NCBI GenBank assembly: GCA_045106235.1
Contig: JBGCEJ010000015.1
Location: 1 to 64,000, forward strand
DNA from: UBA4427 sp045106235
Lineage (GTDB): Bacteria; Myxococcota_A; UBA9160; UBA4427
Direction of reading: 5' to 3'
DNA: 64,000 nt
The notes under the pieces are model-generated. The model was not told where the DNA came from. It saw only the letters and a list, made by a program, of their open reading frames with translations, and made no database searches. The position numbers and the translations under genes are program-made. Shown here piece after piece: positions 11,101 to 20,000 of this stretch. Every line of letters begins with the position of its first letter. Within the stretch, counting starts at the first letter, position 1.

Positions 11101-11200
11101 GGGAGCCTCGTGGATCGCAGCTGTTGCGCTGCAGAGTGCCCCTTCGGATCGAGTGATTCCGGAGCAGTCTTGAGTCCAATCGAGGCGAATGAGCGATGTG

Positions 11201-11238
11201 CCAAAATGCGCCAAGTGCCTGAGTTCATTGCATTTTGG
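11201..11238. promoter_or_regulatory. 9-bp inverted repeat in divergent promoter region
   Basis: CCAAAATGC at 11201-11209 is repeated inverted as GCATTTTGG at 11230-11238, separated by 20 bases. It lies in the 192-base gap between the giant gene (start 11100, minus) and the GAF-HlyD gene (start 11293, plus). It could be an operator for both transcripts or a leader hairpin. No regulator can be assigned. Confidence 0.4.
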
Positions 11239-11292
11239 AATCTCAAGTGGAGACGGTCGGGGGACGAAGAATAGGGAGGAGGCCTCATCCCT

Positions 11293-13110
11293 ATGTTGCC
11301 CGCTGCAAGCATTTGGCTTGCTCGATGTTGTGAGCAGAATCCGGGCATTCTTGGCGCGTCACTCTTCTTGCCGGGAACGCCTGAAGCACCCGCGCCTGCG
11401 CCTGCGACCGATGCAGGTCGCCCCGCACAGCCTCGTCCTTCTGTGAGCGCGCAGGTCGCTGCGCGCTGGCCTGATCCCGACGAAGAGACCTCTGAACACG
11501 ATGCAGCGGCGGCCGCGGTGATGGCGGCGCGCCGAAAGAGCGTCCGTCCTCGGCCGAAGGATGAGACGGGCATGGCGCAGCCGGGTCGGATCGTGGCGCT
11601 TCCGATCGAGCTGGGGAACCGAAGTCTTGCGGTCTTCGTCTTTACGACGGAGCTGGATGACCGCGCTGTCGCTCTGGTTGGGAAGAGCATTGAAGCGGCG
11701 GGGACATGGCTTCCCCTTTTGCTGGCTTCTGCGGGTGGCGGCAAAGGGGAGGGCAAGCAGGGCCTTCTCACGCAAATGATGACGACGCTGATCGAGCCCG
11801 AAGATGCGAATTCAGGCTACCTCGCTTTGGTGTCGGAGCTCGCCACGGCGCTTGCCTGTGACCGTGTGAGCCTCGGGATCCTTGACGAGCAGGTGATTCG
11901 AATCCAAGCCGTGTCGCATAGCGCGCGATTCGACGTGCGGACGCGTCTGGGGCGTTCCATTGCAGCGGCGATGGAGGAATCCATTGATGCGGAGTCAAGT
12001 ATTCGCTGGCCCGGGGAGGCCGAGCGCGCGCCGCATCGATGTCATGCCGAGCTCTGTCAGAACCATCAGATGGGCAGCGCCTTTTCGGTCCCGCTCACAG
12101 CGGGCGGCAAGCCGATCGGGGCGATCTCTGCGGAGTACAAGAATAAGCATCCGGCGGGTCCGCTCATCACATCGCGGATGGAGCAGTTGGCGACGTTGCT
12201 CGGGCCCCTGGTGGCGCTTCGGCAGGATGCGTCGTTACCTCTGCGCAAACGGATCTCCCGTTCTCTGAAGAACAAGCGGGAGCATTGGTTCGGGCGAGAC
12301 CGACGCGCGCAGCAAATTGTTGTGGTCGTGGGTATGGCCTTGCTGGTCGGGCTGGCGTTCTTTCCTGGGCGTCACCGAATCGGGGCCCCGGCTCGGCTCG
12401 AGGGGCTTGTTCAGCGAGCGATTGTGGCTCCGATCGACGGCTATGTTGCGGAATCCCGCGCGCGGGCGGGCGATGTGATCGAGAAGGGCGCTGTTCTCGG
12501 CGCGATCGATGATACGGACCTGCGTCTCGAGCGCCGCAAATGGACGGCCCGGACGGCTCAGCTCAACAAGGAATACCGCGCAGCGATGGCCGCGCGTGAT
12601 CGCTCCGAGGCAAATATTCTTCGTGCGCGATTGGCTCAGGCGAAAGCGGAGCAGGATCTCGTGGATGAGCGGCTCGCCCGTACGCTGCTAGTCGCTCCTT
12701 TCGACGGCGTTGTTGCAGAAGGCGACTTGAGTCGGTCGCTTGGCTCCCCGGTGGAGCGCGGTGAGGTCTTGTTTCAGGTCGCTCCGCTCGATCGCTACCG
12801 CATTGTCCTCGAAGTGGACGAGACCGAGATTGACGAGGTGGAAGCGGGGCAGCCGGGCTGGCTCAAGCTGACGGCGCAGCCGGGGGACGATCTTGCGCTG
12901 GTTGTCGAGCGGGTCGTTCCGATCGCGGCAGCGGAAGATGGCCGAAACTTCTTCCGCGTCGAGGCGCGTCTTGAAGAACCCGTCGATTCGCTGCGTCCAG
13001 GGATGGAAGGGGTCGGAAAGATCGAAGTGGGGAAGCGCGGGCTGCTCTGGATCTATACCCATTCGCTCTTTGACTGGATGCGCCTGCGCGCCTGGTCCTG
13101 GCTTCCGTAG
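11293..13110 (+). CDS. GAF-domain HlyD-family membrane fusion protein
   Basis: 605 residues; ATG at 11293 has AGGAGG ten bases upstream and follows an in-frame TAG at 11272. A Pro/Ala-rich stretch (about 27-50) precedes a GAF-like domain (about 165-310). A transmembrane helix (about 340-358) is followed by a biotinyl-lipoyl half-motif (VAPIDGYVAE, near 376), a charged coiled-coil hairpin (about 413-463), the second lipoyl half (LLVAPFDGVVAEG, near 466) and a beta-barrel region. The layout is a cytoplasmic sensor domain fused to a periplasmic adaptor. It diverges from the giant gene and lies 17 bases before the M50/HlyD gene, so the two probably form one transcript with the SecA-like gene. A role in exporting the giant protein is inferred from this context. 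The GAF ligand is unknown. Confidence 0.85.
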   Translation: MLPAASIWLARCCEQNPGILGASLFLPGTPEAPAPAPATDAGRPAQPRPSVSAQVAARWPDPDEETSEHDAAAAAVMAARRKSVRPRPKDETGMAQPGRIVALPIELGNRSLAVFVFTTELDDRAVALVGKSIEAAGTWLPLLLASAGGGKGEGKQGLLTQMMTTLIEPEDANSGYLALVSELATALACDRVSLGILDEQVIRIQAVSHSARFDVRTRLGRSIAAAMEESIDAESSIRWPGEAERAPHRCHAELCQNHQMGSAFSVPLTAGGKPIGAISAEYKNKHPAGPLITSRMEQLATLLGPLVALRQDASLPLRKRISRSLKNKREHWFGRDRRAQQIVVVVGMALLVGLAFFPGRHRIGAPARLEGLVQRAIVAPIDGYVAESRARAGDVIEKGAVLGAIDDTDLRLERRKWTARTAQLNKEYRAAMAARDRSEANILRARLAQAKAEQDLVDERLARTLLVAPFDGVVAEGDLSRSLGSPVERGEVLFQVAPLDRYRIVLEVDETEIDEVEAGQPGWLKLTAQPGDDLALVVERVVPIAAAEDGRNFFRVEARLEEPVDSLRPGMEGVGKIEVGKRGLLWIYTHSLFDWMRLRAWSWLP

Positions 13111-13127
13111 GGCAGGCGGTTCGAAGC

Positions 13128-15266
13128 ATGGGCATTTTCAGTCAATATTGGTACCGGGTCGAGACGCTCAAGCCGCGCCTGCGCTCGCATACGCGGATCC
13201 ACCGTCATCACTACCGGGGCGAGCGCTGGCATATCCTTGAAGATCCGGCCTCAGGCCGCTTCCACCGCTTCGGGCCCGATGTCTATTTCATGATCGCGAT
13301 GATGGATGGTTCGCGGACGGTGAGCGAGATCTGGAATGCCGCCTTGACGCGGCTCGGCGACGATGCGCCTGGGCAGAACGAACTGATCATGTTGATGTCG
13401 CAGCTGCATACCGCGGATCTGCTTCAATGCGACGTGAATCCCGATAGCGCCGAGGTTTTCGACCGATTTAGTAAGGCCAAGAAGAACCAGTGGGTTTCGC
13501 GCTTCATTAATCCGATGATGGCCAAATTCCCGATCTGGGATCCGGACGTCTGGCTCGGCCGATGGGTCTGGCTCGCGGATAAGTGTTTCACCCGCCCCGC
13601 GTTGATTGCTTGGCTCTTATTGATCGGCTTTGGGGCGCTGCAGTCCGCGGTGCATTGGCAGGAGCTGACGGCGCCGAGCCTCGCGGCCGTCCTCGAGCCG
13701 ATGAACCTATTGATTCTCTGTATTGCCTATCCGCTTGTGAAGATCGTGCATGAGATGGGGCATGCCTTTGCGACGCGGGTGCGCGGGGGCGAAGTGCATG
13801 AAGTCGGCATTATGTTTCTCTTCATGATGCCTATGCCGTATGTGGATGCGTCGGCGTCGACGGGGTTCGGCAATAAATGGAGCCGCATTCTGGTCGCCAG
13901 CGCGGGGGTGATGGTAGAGCTCGCGATTTCGACCGTCGCGCTGCTGATCTGGCTCGAGATCTCGCCCGGCTTTTTCCGCACTGTGCTTTGGAACGTGATG
14001 TTGATCGGGGGCTTCTCGACGCTCTTTTTTAACGGCAATCCGCTGCTTCGCTTCGATGGCTACTACGTCCTTTCAGACTTGCTGGAAATTCCGAATCTTG
14101 CGGCGCGGGCGAGCCAATATCTTCAGTATCTCTTCGAGCATTATATTCTCGGTCTCCCTGAACGAAGGCAGATGCATCTGGCCGAAGGGGAGCGGAAATG
14201 GCTGATCGGATACGGCGTTCTCGCCTGGATGTACCGCCTTTCGATCACGCTCGGGATTGCCTTCTTTCTCGCGAATCAGTTCTTTTTCGTGGGCGTCTTG
14301 TTGGCACTCTGGGGGATTCTTCTCCAGATGGTTTTACCGGCGTACCGAGGCGTTCTCAGTTTGCTGGCGGATCCTCGGGTCGCGGCGGCGCGTTTCCGGG
14401 TTGCGGGGACGATCACGGGGCTTGTGGTGGCGGGACTCCTCGCGGTCTTTGTCGTTCCCTTTCCCTCTTGGTCGACCCATGAGGGCGTTGTTTGGATTTC
14501 GGAGCGCGCGCAGCTGCGTGCCGAGACGGATGGCTTCGTCACGGAATTAGCGGCGAACCCAGGGACGACCCTGGCAGCCGGAGAAACGGTGATCCGGACG
14601 TTTGATCCTGAGCTTGAGGCGCGGGTGGGGATCTTGCGGGCTCAGCTCGAGGAGGCGCGAGCAGTTTCAGCACGTGAGCGAGAAGAGAGCGTTTCCAGTG
14701 CAGGGATTCAGCAGGAGGAAGTGGATCGCCTGCGCGAGGAATATGCTGCAGCGCGTGAGGAACAAGCGCGGAGCAATGTCCGAACGGAGGAGGGGGGCCG
14801 CTTTGTTCTGCTTGAGCCCGACCTTGTGGGCCGTTTTGTCCGCCGCGGAGAAGTGCTTGGCTATATCGCGCAGCTGGCTGAGCCGACGGTGCGCACGGTC
14901 ATATCCGAAGATGAGATTCACCAGGTGCGAAGGGGCATCGAAGGGATCGCGGTTCGCCTCGCGGAAGCGCCGACGCAGAAGACGAGTGCGCGGATTGACC
15001 ATGTGGTGCCCTCGGCGACGAAGCGATTGCCGAGTATGGCACTGGGAGCGAGTGGTGGCGGTGCGATCGCCGTGGACGCGCGGGATACCGAGGGCGTGAC
15101 CACGAATGAACCCTTTTTCGTAGTCGATCTATCCCTTCCGCGGAATACCCCGATCAGTGGCTACGGCGGGCGCGTCATCGTGCGCTTTGACTACGATGCG
15201 GAGCCGATTTTTTGGCGGGCGAAGCGCAGCATGCGTCGCTTGTTCATGGGTGAGCTGGGTGTCTGA
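13128..15266 (+). CDS. PqqD-like / M50 metalloprotease / HlyD fusion membrane protein
   Basis: 712 residues. A PqqD-like winged-helix segment (about 28-95) is followed by a multi-pass membrane region with a complete M50 site-2-protease signature: HEMGH (His208, Glu209, His212) and the second motif NGNPLLRFDG (Asn302, Pro305, Asp310). More membrane helices follow. The C-terminal third is HlyD-like, with lipoyl half-motif AETDGFVTELAANPG near 465, a coiled-coil hairpin (about 495-540) and a second half (VGRFVRRGEVLGYI). Such fusions combine a possible membrane peptidase with a periplasmic adaptor. The gene sits between the GAF-HlyD gene (17-base gap) and the SecA-like gene (short overlap), which argues for one operon. 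The substrate is unknown; the divergent giant protein is the obvious candidate. Confidence 0.88.
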   Translation: MGIFSQYWYRVETLKPRLRSHTRIHRHHYRGERWHILEDPASGRFHRFGPDVYFMIAMMDGSRTVSEIWNAALTRLGDDAPGQNELIMLMSQLHTADLLQCDVNPDSAEVFDRFSKAKKNQWVSRFINPMMAKFPIWDPDVWLGRWVWLADKCFTRPALIAWLLLIGFGALQSAVHWQELTAPSLAAVLEPMNLLILCIAYPLVKIVHEMGHAFATRVRGGEVHEVGIMFLFMMPMPYVDASASTGFGNKWSRILVASAGVMVELAISTVALLIWLEISPGFFRTVLWNVMLIGGFSTLFFNGNPLLRFDGYYVLSDLLEIPNLAARASQYLQYLFEHYILGLPERRQMHLAEGERKWLIGYGVLAWMYRLSITLGIAFFLANQFFFVGVLLALWGILLQMVLPAYRGVLSLLADPRVAAARFRVAGTITGLVVAGLLAVFVVPFPSWSTHEGVVWISERAQLRAETDGFVTELAANPGTTLAAGETVIRTFDPELEARVGILRAQLEEARAVSAREREESVSSAGIQQEEVDRLREEYAAAREEQARSNVRTEEGGRFVLLEPDLVGRFVRRGEVLGYIAQLAEPTVRTVISEDEIHQVRRGIEGIAVRLAEAPTQKTSARIDHVVPSATKRLPSMALGASGGGAIAVDARDTEGVTTNEPFFVVDLSLPRNTPISGYGGRVIVRFDYDAEPIFWRAKRSMRRLFMGELGV

Positions 15267-17244
15267 GGGCGTCGCACGGCCCGGAATTCGGCATGGCGTC
15301 TATCCGGAGCGAAACGAAACCCGCAAGAGTGGTGCTGAGCGGGCCTTCGACCGAGTGAAGGGCTGGGTGGATGCCGATAAGCCGGACGTCGCGGGGCTCG
15401 AGCGATTCGCGATCGAAGTCGAGGACGCGCGCGAACGCCTGCGCGAAAAGAGCGATTCGGCGCTGCTTGATCTGACAGAGTCCCTTCGGAAAGCACTCTT
15501 CAAGGAAGGGGTCGACGGGGATCTGGCCGTTCCTGCATTTGCTTTGATCTCTGAGCAAGCGCGGCGAACGATGGGCATGGAACCCTACCGTGTTCAGCTG
15601 ATGGGCGGATACGCCATGATGCGCGGGATGCTTGCCGAGATGGGGACGGGGGAGGGCAAGACGCTCACTGCGACGCTGCCCACCTGTTGTGCCGCTCTTG
15701 CGGGGATGCCCGTCCATGTCATTACGGTGAACGATTATCTCGTCGAGCGGGACGCGGAGCTGATGCGACCGCTCTACGAGAAGCTCGGGCTGACCGTCGG
15801 CGTCGTGCTTGACTCGGATACCGATACCGACGTGCGGCAAAAGGCTTATCAGGCGGATATCACGTATGTCACGAATAAGCAGATTGCCTTCGACTATCTT
15901 CGGGACCGCATGGAGCGCGGTGAGGGACGATCGAAAATCGCTCTAGAATTGATGGCGAAGGGCGAAGGCAGCGCCAGCCCTTTTCTGCTGCGGGGCCTCT
16001 GTTACGCGATTGTTGATGAAGCGGATAGCGTCCTGATTGATGAAGCGGGGACACCGCTGATCCTCTCCCAAACCGTAGAGGACGGCGATCTCGAACGGAT
16101 GAGTCGGGAGGCCTTAGCGCTTTCCGAGAAGCTTGAGGAGAAAGCGGACTTCGAAATCGATCTCAATGCACGCCGAGTGAATCTGCTCCCGGAAGGCAGT
16201 GAGCGGCTTTCCGAGTTGACCGAATCGATGGAAGGAATTTGGTGTGCAGAGCGGCGGCGTGAAGAACTCATCGTGCAGGCCCTGCAGGCGCGATTCCTCT
16301 ACCGGCCGGATGAGGAGTACTTGGTTCGCGAAGACAAGGTGATGATCATCGACCGCAATACCGGGCGCGTGATGCCCGACCGTTCCTGGGAGGCGGGGCT
16401 GCATCAGATGATCGAGGCGAAGGAAGGGGTCGAAATTTCGGGCCAGCGAAAGACGCTCGCACGGATCAGCTACCAGAAATTTTACCGGCGTTATCTCCGC
16501 CTCTGTGGGATGACCGGAACCGCGGAGGAAGTCCGAGGCGAGCTCCGCAAAGTCTACGATCTGGATACAATCGCCATTCCGACTCGGCGGCCGATTCAGC
16601 GTAGGGCAGAGCCCGCCCGGGTTTTCGCCACTTCGGAGAAAAAATGGGCGTACGTTCTCGACCGAATCAAGCGGCTGCATGCGGAGAACCGTCCCATCTT
16701 GGTCGGCGCGCGGTCCGTCGGCGAATCGGAAGATCTTTCGCGGCGACTGACCGAGGTCGGCCTTCCACACGATGTGCTGAATGCGCGGGAGGATCATCGC
16801 GAGGCGGAGATCATTGCGGTCGCGGGTGAGCCCGGAAAGATTACGGTGGCCACCAGCATGGCCGGGCGGGGAACCGACATCAAAGTCTCGGATGAGGTCA
16901 AAGCGGCAGGAGGGCTCCACGTCATGTCGACCGCGCGGGGCGAGGCCGGGCGCGTCGATCGGCAGCTGTATGGGCGATGTGGGCGACAGGGGGATCCCGG
17001 GTCCTACGAATGCGTCGATTCGTTGGAAGAGGAAGCGATTGAGACCGGTGTCTCGAAATTCCTCATTCGCGTTCTGGCCCCGTTCTGCGACCGACCCCAG
17101 TCGTGGGGGCATAGAGCGGCAACCCGGCTCGTCCTTTCGGTTCAGCGCAGGAGCGAGGCCGTCGCGGCGAAACAGCGAGCGGCGATGATGCAGGAAGAAG
17201 AGAGCCTCGAACGCACGCTCGCCTTTTCGGGACAGGCGGAATAG
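15259..17244 (+). CDS. SecA-like accessory translocase ATPase, C-terminally short
   Basis: About 661 residues from GTG 15259; GTG 15250 is the alternative, and both overlap the end of the M50 gene. An upstream ATG at 15157 would overlap it far more and add a non-SecA N-terminus. Walker A is AEMGTGEGKT (near 129-135). The DEAD-type motif is VDEADSVLIDEAGTP (near 252), with AGT where housekeeping SecA has ART. Motifs V/VI are MAGRGTDIK (near 536) and GRCGRQGDPG (near 572). A shortened preprotein cross-linking region is visible between them. Only about 80 residues follow motif VI, so most of the helical scaffold, the two-helix finger and the zinc-binding tail of normal 850-900-residue SecA are absent. 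This points to a dedicated paralogue rather than the housekeeping enzyme. Confidence 0.85.
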   Translation: MSEGVARPGIRHGVYPERNETRKSGAERAFDRVKGWVDADKPDVAGLERFAIEVEDARERLREKSDSALLDLTESLRKALFKEGVDGDLAVPAFALISEQARRTMGMEPYRVQLMGGYAMMRGMLAEMGTGEGKTLTATLPTCCAALAGMPVHVITVNDYLVERDAELMRPLYEKLGLTVGVVLDSDTDTDVRQKAYQADITYVTNKQIAFDYLRDRMERGEGRSKIALELMAKGEGSASPFLLRGLCYAIVDEADSVLIDEAGTPLILSQTVEDGDLERMSREALALSEKLEEKADFEIDLNARRVNLLPEGSERLSELTESMEGIWCAERRREELIVQALQARFLYRPDEEYLVREDKVMIIDRNTGRVMPDRSWEAGLHQMIEAKEGVEISGQRKTLARISYQKFYRRYLRLCGMTGTAEEVRGELRKVYDLDTIAIPTRRPIQRRAEPARVFATSEKKWAYVLDRIKRLHAENRPILVGARSVGESEDLSRRLTEVGLPHDVLNAREDHREAEIIAVAGEPGKITVATSMAGRGTDIKVSDEVKAAGGLHVMSTARGEAGRVDRQLYGRCGRQGDPGSYECVDSLEEEAIETGVSKFLIRVLAPFCDRPQSWGHRAATRLVLSVQRRSEAVAAKQRAAMMQEEESLERTLAFSGQAE

Positions 17245-17277
17245 CGAGGGCTCGCGCGGCCCAGGCCGCTCGGCGGC

Positions 17278-18786
17278 TTAGCGCTTTCGCTGTTCCGGAG
17301 AGAGCTCGTCGTACCGAGTGACCCGGTTTCGGCCGTTGTTCTTAGAGGCGTAGAGGCTCTCGTCGGCTTCGTCGATGAGGGCGCTCGGCGTCGTGGCGCC
17401 GAATTCGGTGGAGGAAACGCCGATGCTGACGCTGACGGGAATGCGCGCGAATGCAGGGGCATCGATCGTCTTGCGGATCGATTCCGCGACGGCGGTCGCC
17501 GCCGTTGCATCTGAGCCGAGGAGCGCCACGCAGAATTCTTCCCCGCCGTAGCGCCCCGCGATATCGGTCGCTCCAGAATGGTCTTTCAGCACATTGGCGA
17601 CGGCACAAATGATTTCGTCGCCGACGGAATGTCCATGGTCGTCGTTGACCTTTTTGAAGAAGTCGATGTCGACCATGAGGCACGAGAGGGGCTTCTTGTT
17701 CGCGAGCGCGACGGCGAGCTGCTCGTCGTACCACGCCATGAATGTGCGCCGGTTCGCGATCCCCGTCAGTGGGTCCGTTTGGGCCAGCTGCTCGAGTTCT
17801 TCGTTCTGAAGCCGAATCTCGTCCTGAGATTTTTCGAGTTCAACCATCGCTCGTTCAAGGGAGCGGCGCTGCTCCTCCATAACGGTGACGTCCTTGAAGG
17901 TCACGATTGCGCCCTTGGCGCGTTCCCAGCCGTCCAGGACGGGGGACCCGCTGACTCGGAATTCGATCGCCGTTTTGCTCCCATTGGGTTCGAAAGCGAG
18001 GGCGAAATCTTCTCGGGACTCACCGTGGGTGATGGCGTCATACCAGGGGAGCTCAGATTTCGAGGCGTCGCGGTCGTCGATCTTCCAGTCGAGAATCGAA
18101 GCCGGCAGACCCAGCAAGGAGGCGGACTTCTTCTCGGTGAGACGGCAAAATGCGCTATTCGCAAGGACGATCCGCTCGTCTGAATCGACCAGGAGGACGC
18201 CGTCCGCCATCACGTCGAGTGCGGTTTGGACCCGGGCAGGAACGACTTCTGAGGGATCGAGATGTCGCAGGATCCGTCTTACGAAAACGAGGTTCGCAAA
18301 AAATCCGATCAAGGCGACGCAGCCGATAAGGCGAACCGAGGGGCGGGCCCAGAGTGCCGCAAGGAAGGCCTGCGAGGTCACGGGCGAGAAGTTGATTTCG
18401 AGCATCGCCCAATGCTGTCCCTCGTTGAAAATGGGCATGCGGATATGGGTGGGGGAGGAGCCATCGGCTGGGGCTCCGGCCCAGAGTTCAGCATGTCCCC
18501 GTGTGGTCATGATCAGTCGTCCGCGAGAATCACGGAGACCTGTCGAAAGCACCTCTTCGTTCCGCCGAACGGCGACTTCGATGAGCGCTCGGAGGCCGCG
18601 CATATCTTTGAGCGTCGCGGAAACGGTTGCCTGGGTGACCATGGATTCCGCAATTGCGGAGCGCTGTTCCGTGAGTCGGTCTGCTTGGTCAGGGATCAAC
18701 CCGGCGAGGTCAAGGGCGAGGAGAATCACGCAGGTGAGGGAGGTGAGTCCAAGCGCGATTCTCGAGAGATGGCCGTACCCGGTCAC
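17278..18786 (-). CDS. Membrane-bound PAS-GGDEF diguanylate cyclase
   Basis: 502 residues. GTG at 18786 overlaps the TGA of the upstream HlyD gene (GTGA), suggesting translational coupling. Two transmembrane helices (about 8-33 and 156-172) flank a roughly 120-residue extracytoplasmic region. A PAS-like domain (about 185-300), a coiled coil (about 305-340) and a GGDEF domain follow. The active-site GGEEF is intact at 414-418, preceded by the DPLTGIANRR hallmark, so c-di-GMP synthesis is expected. The usual inhibitory RxxD site upstream is GATD here: the Asp is kept and the Arg lost, so product inhibition may be weak. No EAL domain is present. It converges on the SecA-like gene. Confidence 0.9.
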   Translation of the reverse strand: MTGYGHLSRIALGLTSLTCVILLALDLAGLIPDQADRLTEQRSAIAESMVTQATVSATLKDMRGLRALIEVAVRRNEEVLSTGLRDSRGRLIMTTRGHAELWAGAPADGSSPTHIRMPIFNEGQHWAMLEINFSPVTSQAFLAALWARPSVRLIGCVALIGFFANLVFVRRILRHLDPSEVVPARVQTALDVMADGVLLVDSDERIVLANSAFCRLTEKKSASLLGLPASILDWKIDDRDASKSELPWYDAITHGESREDFALAFEPNGSKTAIEFRVSGSPVLDGWERAKGAIVTFKDVTVMEEQRRSLERAMVELEKSQDEIRLQNEELEQLAQTDPLTGIANRRTFMAWYDEQLAVALANKKPLSCLMVDIDFFKKVNDDHGHSVGDEIICAVANVLKDHSGATDIAGRYGGEEFCVALLGSDATAATAVAESIRKTIDAPAFARIPVSVSIGVSSTEFGATTPSALIDEADESLYASKNNGRNRVTRYDELSPEQRKR

Positions 18787-19901
18787 TGAATGCTCTGGTC
18801 TGCCTGGGAACGCACTGCGTTCATATCCGCCGCGTCTGCCACCGCGTCTTCGACGAATTGAACGCGACAGCGAAGGCCACCAGGAATCGCATGATCCGGA
18901 TTAGGCAGCTCAAGTTCAACTCCGAACGTCCCACTGGCCGAGTCGATGAGGCCATCGACGAGTCGCACCGTCGCCACGATGGCCTGGTCGCCCGGAATCT
19001 CTGGGATCACCGCGGCCTTCATGCCCTTTCGGACAGAGCCGAATTCAAGAGCTGGCAAGACGACTTCGACGCGAAGCGGGTCGAGCTGCGCGATTTCGAG
19101 CATGGTCTCTTCGTCGACGACTTCACCGACGGACATCAATCGGTCTGCGACGATTCCGCTGATTGGGCTACGGATTCGCCTTTGTTCGTAGCGCGCCATC
19201 TCGCGTGCGTGCTGAAGCTCCGCGAGCTCGAGTTCGTCTTTGGCTTCTTCGAGTTCAAAACGTGCGATTTCCGTCTCGGTGAGAATTTGCTCCTTCGCAT
19301 CCAGAGCCATCGCATTTTCGTTGAAGAGTCGGTGGGCTCGGCCACTTCGTTTCGTGCCGAGGGAACGGCGTGCTTCCGAAGCGCGCAAGGAAGCGGTCAT
19401 CGCCCCGCGTTTCGCGGCCACGTCGAGTTCAGCCTGTGCCAATTCAGCGTCGAGTTCGACGAGTAGATCGCCGGCTTCGATCCGGTCCGCGCGTTCGAAA
19501 TGGATCGCATCGATCCGCCCACTGACTGGGCTGCGTACGGAAACTTCCGCCCAGGGCTCGATCATGCAGTCAAAATCGGGCGTCGCCGAGAGGAGCGCCT
19601 CGACGTTTCGCGCCTCCGGCTGATCGTCGACATCGCTCCATGCGACTCCGCTGACCGAGTCGAAAGCCGTATCAACGAACGTACGTTCATCCTGTTCGGT
19701 ATATGCGTTCTCGGGCGTCGGGTTGACGGACTCGAATCCCCGCGGCGAGGACCAATCGCTAAGTTCAATATTCACGAGTGCCGGAAGCGCGGCGAGGCTG
19801 ATCAAGGCAATGAGAACAAAGCGCCCGCGAAGGGTGCGACCGATTCGACTAAGCCAACCGGTCTCCTTCGCTTCTTCCTTGTCTTTCTCGGACGAATCCA
19901 T
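18783..19901 (-). CDS. HlyD-family periplasmic adaptor with N-terminal membrane anchor
   Basis: 372 residues; ATG at 19901 has GAGGAAG about eight bases upstream. A short charged cytoplasmic tail, one transmembrane helix (about 28-46) and a linker lead to a lipoyl half-motif (VRSPVSGRIDAI, near 121). A long coiled-coil hairpin (about 155-225) and the second lipoyl half (RIRSPISGIVADRL, near 236) follow, then a beta-barrel domain. No ABC or RND partner or TolC-like channel gene is adjacent. It overlaps the diguanylate cyclase by four bases and lies 232 bases downstream of the flagellin gene. It could serve the export apparatus encoded on the other strand; that is inference. Confidence 0.82.
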   Translation of the reverse strand: MDSSEKDKEEAKETGWLSRIGRTLRGRFVLIALISLAALPALVNIELSDWSSPRGFESVNPTPENAYTEQDERTFVDTAFDSVSGVAWSDVDDQPEARNVEALLSATPDFDCMIEPWAEVSVRSPVSGRIDAIHFERADRIEAGDLLVELDAELAQAELDVAAKRGAMTASLRASEARRSLGTKRSGRAHRLFNENAMALDAKEQILTETEIARFELEEAKDELELAELQHAREMARYEQRRIRSPISGIVADRLMSVGEVVDEETMLEIAQLDPLRVEVVLPALEFGSVRKGMKAAVIPEIPGDQAIVATVRLVDGLIDSASGTFGVELELPNPDHAIPGGLRCRVQFVEDAVADAADMNAVRSQADQSIQ

Positions 19902-19909
19902 CTACTTTG

Positions 19910-20000
19910 CTTCCTCAAGACCGGCTGCCAGCATGGTTCTTTGTTGCCGCGCTGACGCTCATCCGCTTATCGGACATCGGGGTGGTCTTGCTTGAGGAAG
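19910..20000 (-). promoter_or_regulatory. Structured mRNA leader of the HlyD gene; RBS in one arm
   Basis: In the transcript, an arm at 20000-19984 can pair with the arm at 19922-19910: an 8-bp block (TGAGGAAG with its complement) plus a 5-bp block (AGACC/GGTCT), with a 4-base bulge. The 3' arm contains the GAGGAAG ribosome binding site of the HlyD gene at 19901. Folding would therefore hide the RBS. The ligand or trigger is unknown, and I recognise no known riboswitch class. Confidence 0.4.

Noticed and set aside
15157..15258. ATG 15157 as start of the SecA-like gene
   Set aside because: It would overlap the M50/HlyD gene by 110 bases and add residues unlike SecA.
17245..17277. GC-rich bases between the SecA-like and cyclase genes as a bidirectional terminator
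   Set aside because: Only short, weak self-complementarity and no U-tract on either strand.
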